Shown here: positions 1 to 6,103 of the stretch, piece by piece | Numbering within the stretch: position 1 is the first letter of the stretch | Layout: every line of letters begins with the position of its first letter | Assembly (NCBI GenBank): GCA_966186435.1 | Contig: CBIFWW010000099.1 | Span: forward strand, 1-12,415 | Reading direction: 5' to 3' | Length of the DNA: 12,415 nt | Source: CBIFWW01 sp966186435 | Lineage (GTDB): Bacteria > Pseudomonadota > Gammaproteobacteria > Enterobacterales > Enterobacteriaceae | The notes under the pieces: generated by a model | Told to the model about the DNA's origin: nothing | What the model saw: the letters and a program-made list of their open reading frames with translations, nothing else | The model's database searches: none | Made by a program: the position numbers and the translations under genes

Positions 1-17
1 TATCTTATGGGATAAAC

Positions 18-1017
18 ATGAATAAGCGGCGAGGGGTATTAGGCACCGTGTTGGATAAGCGCGGAAAACGCGCTAACCGCATGAAAAAATGGCGGCCCAC
101 AGTAGGTATCTGCTCCCACAAGGATTTTCCTATTGACCGCCTGGAGCTTCTCCATCAGCCCCAGGATGAGCCGCTCGCCCAAAAGCTGGTTGAAGATATT
201 GGGCTGCTCTCACCTGCCACTGAAGTATGCCGCCATCAAGTCGTGATCGCCGATCCTTGGGATTTTGAAGAGGTTTACGCGGCCTTTTTGGACTTTGCCA
301 CTCACTATCAATTTGATACCGACAACGAAGAGTATTTGGTTCATATCACCCCGGGAACCCATGTCGCCCAAATCTGCTGGTTCCTGCTTACCGAGGCCCG
401 GTATCTCCCTGCCCGCCTTATTCAATCCAGCCCGGCCGCCAAAGACTCAACGGAAGCGGAGACAGCAGCAGGCCAATACTCAATTATCGATCTCGATTTA
501 AGCCGCTATGCCACGCTCATCAGCCGCTTCCAACGCGAACAGCAGCAATCTGTTTCCATGCTTAAAGATGGCATCAATACGCGTAACGAAACGTTTAATA
601 AATTGATTGAACGTATTGAACGTGTGGCGCTTCGATCAGCGGAACCCATTCTGTTGACTGGCCCCACTGGGGCGGGGAAATCCTTTCTGGCTAAACGTAT
701 TTTCCAGCTGCGCCAGTCACGCCATCAGGTTGAGGGAAAACTTCACGGCTGAATTGGTGGCAGAAGAAATTTCGTTATTACGCCAAAACTGACAAATCCC
801 GTCGGATGACCCTGTTATGGAAAGGGAGTTAAATCTGTTTGATCGCGAGCAGTTAAACACGGTATTGGCCGTGTGCAGACGCACAACTTCACTCTCAGAA
901 GCTGGCCGGGAGCTATTTGCCGTTTCACGCCAGAAAAAATCCAACCCTAACGATGCCGACCGGCTGCGTAAGTATCTTGCCCGTTTTGGGCTGACTTGGG
1001 AGGGTATTCAGCCTTAA
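18..1017 (+). pseudogene. rtcR: Broken rtcR, sigma-54 activator of RNA repair genes
   Basis: Intact RtcR is a protein of about 530 residues that senses RNA damage products through an N-terminal CARF-like domain and activates rtcBA through a sigma-54 AAA+ domain. Here the first 240 or so codons read as its N-terminal domain (WRPT, PWDFEEVY, HITPGTHVAQICWFLL, LPARLIQSS, IIDLDLSRY) and the start of the AAA+ domain with Walker A GPTGAGKS (residues 215-222). This frame ends at TGA 750-752. From about 739 the C-terminal part continues in another frame (AELVAEEISLLRQN), meets TGA 790-792 where related proteins have Trp, and runs on to 1017 with the Fis-like HTH region (NDADRLRKYLARFGLTW). About 190 codons, including the GAFTGA loop and Walker B, are missing. 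Identity is secure. Non-function is inferred from the deletion, the frame change and the stop. The first few residues also look slightly shortened. The usual partners rtcBA would lie left of the window. Confidence 0.9.
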
Positions 1018-1071
1018 ATATGAACAAATTTCGGTTGAATCTCCCCTCTTCCCACGATACAAAAAAATAAG

Positions 1072-1095
1072 GCCGGGCTTGAACCCGGCTTTTTT
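1072..1095 (+). terminator. Rho-independent terminator after rtcR remnant
   Basis: A 6-bp perfect GC stem (GCCGGG 1072-1077 with CCCGGC 1084-1089) and a 6-nt loop are followed by six T (1090-1095). An A-run (1061-1067) just before the stem would give a T-tract on the other strand, so it may work in both directions. It separates rtcR from panS. Confidence 0.85.
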
Positions 1096-1160
1096 ATAAC
1101 TAAGACAATCACAACAACATTCCCCGGGGCCAAGCCCACGACGGGGGCAAGGAACATCAC
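1096..1160 (+). promoter_or_regulatory. panS leader with possible nested stem-loop and RBS
   Basis: The gap between the terminator and panS holds a GC-rich segment able to fold in two ways. In one, GGGC (1127-1130) pairs with GCCC (1134-1137) around a CAA loop, inside an outer CCCC (1122-1125) / GGGG (1143-1146) pairing. In the other, GCCC (1134-1137) pairs with GGGC (1145-1148). The structure ends directly before the AAGGA ribosome binding site (1149-1153), seven bases from the panS ATG. A -10-like TATAAC at 1095-1100 has no good -35. The folding is a by-eye reading and no known riboswitch class is recognised. Confidence 0.35.
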
Positions 1161-2084
1161 ATGCTTACAACCCTCACCCGGCTGTTCCCGCTCTGGGCGC
1201 TGCTGCTGTCATTCCTCGCCTGGTACACCCCCGGCACCTTCACCCCCCTTGCTTCATGGATCAGCCCACTGCTGATGCTGGTCATGCTGGGGATGGGAGT
1301 GCACCTGACCTTTACTGATTTTAAACGGGTGCTCTCGCGCCCGGCACCGGTGGCGGCGGGGATTTTCCTCCACTATCTAGTGATGCCCCTGGCCGCCTGG
1401 CTGCTGGCAATCCTGTTCCATATGCCGCCGGACTTATCTGCCGGGATGGTGCTGGTGGGCAGCGTCGCCAGTGGTACCGCATCCAATGTGATGATCTATC
1501 TGGCGAAGGGTGACGTGGCGCTGTCAGTCACCATCTCTTCTGTTTCGACCCTGGTAGGGGTGGTTGCAACCCCGCTGTTGACCCGGCTGTATGTGGATGC
1601 CGATATCAAAGTGGATGTGATGGGGATGCTGCTAAGTATTCTGCAAATCGTCATCATCCCTATCGGCCTAGGTCTGGTGATTCATCATCTGTTCCCACGG
1701 CTGGTAAAAGCCATCGAGCCATGGCTACCGCTGTTTTCGATGGCCTGTATTCTGGCGATCATCAGCGCGGTGGTAGCCGGTAGCGCCGGGTTTATTGCGT
1801 CCGTAGGGCTGGTGGTGATTGTGGCGGTGATCCTGCATAACGCCATTGGGCTGTTAGGGGGCTACTGGGGCGGGCGGCTGTTTGGCTTTGATGAGTCCAC
1901 CTGCCGCACCTTAGCTATTGAGGTGGGGATGCAAAACTCCGGGCTGGCTGCGGCCTTGGGTAAGATTTACTTCTCACCGCTGGCGGCACTCCCCGGGGCG
2001 CTGTTTTCGGTATGGCACAATTTATCCGGCTCTTTGCTTGCGGGTTACTGGTCTGGTAAGCCGGTGAAGAAACAGGAAAAATAA
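1161..2084 (+). CDS. panS: PanS-type ketopantoate/pantoate/pantothenate transporter
   Basis: This 307-residue inner-membrane protein belongs to the bile acid:sodium symporter (BASS/SBF) superfamily and looks like PanS, described in Salmonella as a carrier that takes up ketopantoate and related vitamin B5 precursors. Almost the whole chain is hydrophobic, with roughly nine or ten membrane segments and short polar loops. Visible family features are the early MLGMGVHLTFTDF segment (about residues 42-54), GSVASGTASNVMIYLAKGD (about 100-118) and EVGMQNSGLAAALGKIYFS (about 254-272), the last two being the discontinuous helix regions that line the substrate site in BASS carriers. The basic tail (KPVKKQEK) should be cytoplasmic. 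ATG has AAGGA seven bases upstream. The gene stands alone between two terminator-like hairpins. The substrate is assigned by resemblance; another organic anion is possible. Confidence 0.82.
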   Translation: MLTTLTRLFPLWALLLSFLAWYTPGTFTPLASWISPLLMLVMLGMGVHLTFTDFKRVLSRPAPVAAGIFLHYLVMPLAAWLLAILFHMPPDLSAGMVLVGSVASGTASNVMIYLAKGDVALSVTISSVSTLVGVVATPLLTRLYVDADIKVDVMGMLLSILQIVIIPIGLGLVIHHLFPRLVKAIEPWLPLFSMACILAIISAVVAGSAGFIASVGLVVIVAVILHNAIGLLGGYWGGRLFGFDESTCRTLAIEVGMQNSGLAAALGKIYFSPLAALPGALFSVWHNLSGSLLAGYWSGKPVKKQEK

Positions 2085-2097
2085 ACGCTAATTGTTG

Positions 2098-2123
2098 CCG
2101 CGGCCAGATGGTGGTCGCGGTTT
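2098..2123 (+). terminator. Probable weak terminator of panS
   Basis: An 8-bp stem with one G-U pair (2098-2105 with 2113-2120), a 7-nt loop and only three T follow the panS stop by 13 bases. The short T-tract makes it a weak intrinsic terminator; some read-through into yjbD is possible. Confidence 0.45.
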
Positions 2124-2175
2124 AAGCCAAGTTTCTAAGGTACAGTGGTGATATTAATCCCTGCGGAGACAACCT

Positions 2176-2448
2176 ATGGCAATTGCCCGACTGACGCAAA
2201 ATGATATGACCGAGCAAGAACAGCGCGAGTTAAAAACCTTATTGGATCGCGCCCGTATCGCCCATGGCCGTACCTTGACCAATGCGGAAACCAACCACCT
2301 GAAGCGGGATTATATTGATAAGTTGATGGCCCAGCGTGAGGCCGAAGCGAAGAAAGCCCGCCAGGTGAAGAAGAAGCAGGCTTATAAACCGGATAGTGAA
2401 GCTACCTTTTCCTGGTCTGCCAATACCTCGACCCGCGGGCGGCGTTAA
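2176..2448 (+). CDS. yjbD: YjbD, DUF3811 family small basic protein
   Basis: A 90-residue highly charged protein that matches E. coli YjbD (DUF3811) in length and along nearly its whole sequence, as I recall it: MTEQEQRELKTLLDRARIAHGRTLTN in the first third, then KRDYIDKLMAQREAEAKKAR, and the end FSWSANTSTRGRR. The centre is rich in Lys, Arg, Glu and Ala and probably alpha-helical. It has no signal peptide or membrane segment, so it is likely cytoplasmic. Its function is not known to me. ATG has GGAG (2165-2168) seven bases upstream. It converges on rluF, its usual neighbour in enterobacteria, with only 20 bases between the stop codons. Confidence 0.88.
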   Translation: MAIARLTQNDMTEQEQRELKTLLDRARIAHGRTLTNAETNHLKRDYIDKLMAQREAEAKKARQVKKKQAYKPDSEATFSWSANTSTRGRR

Positions 2449-2461
2449 GCCACTGTAGCAG

Positions 2462-2483
2462 GGGGCGCTTAGCGCCCCTTTTT
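2462..2483 (+). terminator. yjbD terminator inside the 3' end of rluF
   Basis: A perfect 7-bp stem (GGGGCGC 2462-2468 with GCGCCCC 2472-2478), a 3-nt loop and five T (2479-2483) form a strong intrinsic terminator for rightward transcription from yjbD. The loop is the rluF stop codon on the other strand, and the 3' arm plus T-run encode the RluF end KKGR. On the minus strand no T-tract follows the stem, so it should not terminate rluF itself. Confidence 0.85.
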
Positions 2484-3341
2484 CTTGCGGCCAGGTTGGG
2501 CAAAACGCTTACCTGCCGGTGCCGGGCGGGCAGCTTTCGCCGCAGGTTTGGCGGGCGCGGCTTTGGCCGGGCTAGCCTTTGGCTTGGCTTTAGCTTTAGG
2601 CTTGGCGGGTTGATCATCGCTGGATGAGTTTTCAATCAGCTTGAACAATTCGATCAGTTCATCGTCAGTTAAATCGCGCCACTCACCCACCGGGATACCC
2701 TTCAGGCTGACGTTCATAATCCGCGTGCGCTCTAGCCGTGTAACGTTAAAACCAAAGTGCGAACACATGCGCCGAATCTGGCGGTTCAACCCCTGTACCA
2801 GGGTGATACGGAAACTGAACGGGCCTTCTTGCTTAACCTTACACTTTTTGGTCACGGTGCCGAGGATAGGCACACCGGCACCCAGGCCGCGGATAAAGTC
2901 ATCGGTAACCGGTTTATCCACCGTCACCACGTATTCTTTTTCATGACCGTTGCCAGCGCGCAGGATTTTATTCACCAGGTCGCCGTGGTTCGTCAGGAAT
3001 ATAAGCCCCTGAGAATCTTTATCCAGCCGGCCAATGGGGAACACACGGCTACTGTGGTTAACGAAGTCGACAATATTGTCTTTTTCACCGTCTTCGGTGG
3101 TGCTGATAATGCCAACAGGTTTATTCAGCGCAATAACGATCAGGCCGTCCGCGTCTCTTGGCTCAATGACTTGCCCGTTAACCTTAACCACGTCACCGGC
3201 CTCCACCTGAGCACCCACGGCGGCACGCCTGCCATTGATAAAGACGTTGCCTTGTTCGATATAGCGATCGGCTTCGCGGCGCGAGCAGACGCCGCTTTCG
3301 CTAATGTATTTGTTTAATCGGGTTGTGGAGGCTGGCAGCAT
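2469..3341 (-). CDS. rluF: 23S rRNA pseudouridine synthase RluF
   Basis: RluF isomerises U2604 (and less so U2605) of 23S rRNA to pseudouridine. The 290-residue protein has the RsuA/RluB/E/F layout: an N-terminal S4 RNA-binding domain (about residues 7-60, RLNKYISESGVCSRREADRY), then the catalytic domain with the motif GRLDKDSQGL in which Asp107 is the expected nucleophile, and the late motif GLNRQIRRMCSHFG (about 184-197). Residues 240 onward form a tail rich in Lys, Ala and Pro ending in GRKKKGR, probably disordered and RNA-binding. Length and tail type agree with E. coli RluF. ATG at 3341 has AGGGA (3350-3346) four bases upstream. yjbB lies 80 bases upstream on the same strand. Confidence 0.95.
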   Translation of the reverse strand: MLPASTTRLNKYISESGVCSRREADRYIEQGNVFINGRRAAVGAQVEAGDVVKVNGQVIEPRDADGLIVIALNKPVGIISTTEDGEKDNIVDFVNHSSRVFPIGRLDKDSQGLIFLTNHGDLVNKILRAGNGHEKEYVVTVDKPVTDDFIRGLGAGVPILGTVTKKCKVKQEGPFSFRITLVQGLNRQIRRMCSHFGFNVTRLERTRIMNVSLKGIPVGEWRDLTDDELIELFKLIENSSSDDQPAKPKAKAKPKASPAKAAPAKPAAKAARPAPAGKRFAQPGRKKKGR

Positions 3342-3374
3342 AAAATCCCTAAAAAGCGAACTATAACCCGTACC

Positions 3375-3398
3375 CGTGGGGAATAAAAATACCCCACG
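3375..3398. repeat. Inverted repeat in the yjbB-rluF gap
   Basis: CGTGGGG (3375-3381) and CCCCACG (3392-3398) form a perfect 7-bp stem around a 10-nt A-rich loop. No T-tract follows directly on either strand; a short one begins about seven bases after the stem on the plus strand. It may weaken read-through from yjbB into rluF or shape the rluF leader. A TATAGT -10-like hexamer (3365-3360, minus) lies just downstream, without a clear -35. Confidence 0.4.
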
Positions 3399-3421
3399 AG
3401 TCGATTTTTACAATTACCCGG

Positions 3422-5053
3422 TTAATCGCCGTCGCGCTCATCATCCTCGTCCGGCTGCTCCAGCACACTATAGGCCACGGCACAGAACAGGGAGTTCAAA
3501 CGCTTCATGTCCCCAAGCAGCGCTAGGTGCAAAGAGCTGGTTTCAATACTTTGAACGTTTTGCTGATGGAGGCGGTCCACGTGAGCGTGGGCATAACGGC
3601 GGTTGAGAATGCGGAACCGGTGCTTATAACGGCGCAGCTTGCGGGCGCTATCCACGTCGCCAGAGAAGAACACTGACAGCCCCAGCCGCAGGTTCGCCAG
3701 CAGTTGGGTTTGCAGGCCCTGTAATTCCTTCAACCCTTCCGGGGAGAACGCCAGCCGGGCCGCCAGAGATTTATCCGCGACTTCACTCCCCATACGCTCG
3801 ACAATATCGGCAGCCTGTTCAAGGTTGAGGGACATCTCGATAATTTCCGCCCAGCGCCGGGATTCTTCTTCCGCCAAATCATCCTTCGGCATTTGGGCCA
3901 GATAGAGCTTGATGGCGGTATACAGCACGTTGATGTCATCAGACAGCTTACGCAGCTCTTTTTCTTTGCGCGGTTCGCCGAGGATCACCCCATTCCAGCC
4001 CTCCAGCATTTGCTCCATGGTGTCCCCCATGCGCAGGGTTTCCCGGGCGGCATTCGCCAACCCCAGCGCCGGGGTATCCAACGCAGTGCGGTCGAGGTAT
4101 TTAGGCCGCATATTGGTGTCCACTTCTGGCGGGTCGCTAATCACTCTCCGGCAGAAGCGGGCCATCGGCTCAGCAAAAGGCACCATCACCAGGCAACGGA
4201 TTAAGTTGTAGAACACATGGAAGTAGATGACCAATTCCGCATCCGGCAGCGTGAGCTTCTGCATCACATCTGCCAGCAGGTGCACAAAGGGCAGGATGAT
4301 CAGGCTACCCACCAGCTTAAACAGCAGGCTACCTAAAGCGACGCGACGGGCTGAAGCGGTGGCAGCGCTATTATTCAGCATCGCCAATAGGCCGGAGCCA
4401 AGGTTGGCGCCAATTACCAGGCACAATGCCACCGGGAAGGAGATGACCCCGGTAGAGGTCAGCGTGGCTGTCAGCAGCACCGCCGCCAGGCTGGAGTAAC
4501 TGATAATGGCAAACACCGCCCCGATCAGAGCATCCAGCATGATATCGCCGGTGAGGGAGGCGAAAATCACCTTCACGCCGTTGGCCTGGGTTATCGGCGT
4601 CACCGCCTGAACAATCAGCTCCAGCGCCAAAAGAATCAGACCCAAGCCAATCCCAACCCGGCCCAATTGCCCTGCCCGGCTTTGTTTACGGCCTAGGAAG
4701 AAGATAACCCCAATAAATATCAGCAGCGGTGAGAGCCAGGAGAGGTCGAAGGTCAGCACCCGCGCCATCAATGCGGTACCTACATCGGCCCCCAGCACAA
4801 TTACCAGTGCAGGGGTGAGCGCCACCAGATCCTGTGCCACAAAGGAGGTGACGAGCATAGTGGTCGCGTTGCTACTTTGCACCAGAGCGGTAACACCGAT
4901 CCCGGCACAGAATGCGAAGGGTTTCTTATCAACACTGCGGCTCAGGACACTACGCAGCCGTGCACCATAGACGCGCATCACGCCGGTTCGAACAATGTGC
5001 GTACCCCAAACCAGGAGCGACACAGAAGAGAGCAGGTGTAAAAGTATTAACAC
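3422..5053 (-). CDS. yjbB: YjbB, Na/Pi-cotransporter family protein with PhoU-like tail
   Basis: A 543-residue inner-membrane protein, the same length as E. coli YjbB, which has been linked to phosphate export. Residues 1 to about 305 hold the two Na/Pi-cotransporter repeats, with the signature ALVQSSNATTMLVTSFVAQDL (about 56-76) in the first and the matching SYSSLAAVLLTATLTSTG in the second. Residues about 330-535 form a soluble PhoU-like helical domain (LRKLSDDINVLYTAIKLYLAQ, RRWAEIIEMSLNLEQAADIVERMG). The end is acidic (EQPDEDDERDGD). The start is GTG at 5053, where the protein matches the E. coli N-terminus; the ribosome binding site AAGGAG (5070-5065) is rather far, 11 bases. An ATG at 5063 is out of frame and too close. 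It is divergent from iclR and may be co-transcribed with rluF. Transport direction is not readable from the sequence. Confidence 0.92.
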   Translation of the reverse strand: MLILLHLLSSVSLLVWGTHIVRTGVMRVYGARLRSVLSRSVDKKPFAFCAGIGVTALVQSSNATTMLVTSFVAQDLVALTPALVIVLGADVGTALMARVLTFDLSWLSPLLIFIGVIFFLGRKQSRAGQLGRVGIGLGLILLALELIVQAVTPITQANGVKVIFASLTGDIMLDALIGAVFAIISYSSLAAVLLTATLTSTGVISFPVALCLVIGANLGSGLLAMLNNSAATASARRVALGSLLFKLVGSLIILPFVHLLADVMQKLTLPDAELVIYFHVFYNLIRCLVMVPFAEPMARFCRRVISDPPEVDTNMRPKYLDRTALDTPALGLANAARETLRMGDTMEQMLEGWNGVILGEPRKEKELRKLSDDINVLYTAIKLYLAQMPKDDLAEEESRRWAEIIEMSLNLEQAADIVERMGSEVADKSLAARLAFSPEGLKELQGLQTQLLANLRLGLSVFFSGDVDSARKLRRYKHRFRILNRRYAHAHVDRLHQQNVQSIETSSLHLALLGDMKRLNSLFCAVAYSVLEQPDEDDERDGD

Positions 5054-5231
5054 GTTTGGACATTCTCCTTATCGTTATAGTTATCCTCATTTCAGTATAA
5101 GGGTTTAAAACCATTTACGGGGGTAGCTGTTTACGAAACGCCCTTAATGTTGTTACCAAAAGTGACAATTTTATGATAGCCACTAAGTGATCTTACCAGT
5201 GAGCTAGCGGTTGCATTTTCGCCAAATAAAA

Positions 5232-5246
5232 CGAAAATGATTTCCA
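5232..5246 (+). promoter_or_regulatory. IclR operator in front of iclR (autoregulation)
   Basis: The 15-mer CGAAAATGATTTCCA matches the IclR consensus TGGAAATNATTTCCA at 12 of 14 defined positions and is an imperfect palindrome. It lies 24 bases before the iclR ATG, where E. coli iclR has nearly the same sequence as I recall it. IclR represses its own gene in E. coli. The divergent yjbB starts about 180 bases away, so an effect on yjbB is possible but unproven. Confidence 0.75.
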
Positions 5247-5269
5247 CGATACAGAAAATGGAGTGCGTC

Positions 5270-6103
5270 ATGGTTGCAACGGTTCCCGCTAAAAGAGGTA
5301 AGAAACCCCGCACGGCGGCTACGCCTACGGCCCCTGCTACCGGCCAGGTACAATCCCTGACGCGGGGGTTAAAACTGCTGGAGTTTATTGCCGAATCCCA
5401 TGGCAGTGTAGCCCTGACCGAGCTGGCACAGCAGGCCGGGTTACCCAACTCCACTACTCACCGTCTGTTAACCACCATGCAACAACAGGGTTTTGTACGC
5501 CAGATTGGCGATCTGGGCCATTGGACTATCGGTGCCCATGCTTTTATCGTCGGCAGTAGCTTCCTGCAAAGCCGTAATTTACTGGCTATCGTCCACCCTA
5601 TTTTACGCAAACTGATGGAAAACTCTGGCGAGACAGTCAACCTGGCGGTGCTGGATCAGACCGACCATCAGGCCATCATCATTGACCAGGTTCAGTGCAC
5701 CCAGTTGATGCGCATGTCGGCCCCGATTGGTGGCAAATTGCCGATGCATGCTTCCGGTGCCGGTAAGGCGTTCCTGGCGAATCTGAGTGAAGAGCAGGTG
5801 ACGGCGCTGCTGCACCGCAAAGGGCTACATGCCTATACCCACGCCACCCTGGTGTCACCGCTGCATTTAAAAGACGACCTGGCACAGACCCGTAAACGGG
5901 GCTATTCCTTTGATGATGAAGAACATGCGCTGGGGTTACGCTGCGTGGCCGCCTGCATTTATGACGAGCACCACGAGCCGTTTGCTGCAATTTCGATCTC
6001 CGGGCCTATCTCACGGATCACTGACGATCGGATCACTGAAGTCGGTGCGCTGGTGATCAAGGCCGCCAAGGAAGTCACGCTGTCATGGGGTGGGGTTCGC
6101 TAA
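5270..6103 (+). CDS. iclR: Glyoxylate bypass operon repressor IclR
   Basis: IclR represses aceBAK and itself and is tuned by glyoxylate and pyruvate. With the start at 5270 the protein has 277 residues, close to the 274 of E. coli. A basic, Pro/Ala-rich leader (1-25) comes first, then the winged helix-turn-helix (about 27-88; SVALTELAQQAGLPNSTTHRLL, GFVRQ), then the IclR effector-binding domain (about 100-275; APIGGKLPMHASGAGKAFLA, RGYSFDDEEHALGLRC, AISISGP). An upstream in-frame ATG at 5237 falls inside the operator and lacks a good ribosome binding site. The ATG at 5270 has GGAG (5260-5263) six bases upstream and begins the conserved MVA...AKRG sequence. Its stop overlaps that of the convergent aceK. 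Confidence 0.95.
   Translation: MVATVPAKRGKKPRTAATPTAPATGQVQSLTRGLKLLEFIAESHGSVALTELAQQAGLPNSTTHRLLTTMQQQGFVRQIGDLGHWTIGAHAFIVGSSFLQSRNLLAIVHPILRKLMENSGETVNLAVLDQTDHQAIIIDQVQCTQLMRMSAPIGGKLPMHASGAGKAFLANLSEEQVTALLHRKGLHAYTHATLVSPLHLKDDLAQTRKRGYSFDDEEHALGLRCVAACIYDEHHEPFAAISISGPISRITDDRITEVGALVIKAAKEVTLSWGGVR

Noticed and set aside
1035..1063. TTGAAT-17-TACAAA as a panS promoter
   Set aside because: Transcription from it would start right at the terminator hairpin 1072-1095 and be stopped at once.
1134..1148. ACGA-containing hairpin before panS as a guanidine-II (mini-ykkC) riboswitch
   Set aside because: That class needs two similar hairpins each with an ACGR loop. Only one ACGA is present, the stems do not fit, and the downstream gene is not a guanidine exporter or carboxylase.
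2757..3317. A 186-codon open frame on the plus strand
   Set aside because: It lies entirely antisense to rluF, whose product is clearly recognisable with intact catalytic motifs.
5237..5269. Upstream in-frame ATG for iclR giving 11 extra residues
   Set aside because: This ATG is inside the IclR operator palindrome and lacks a good ribosome binding site; ATG 5270 has GGAG and fits the known N-terminus.
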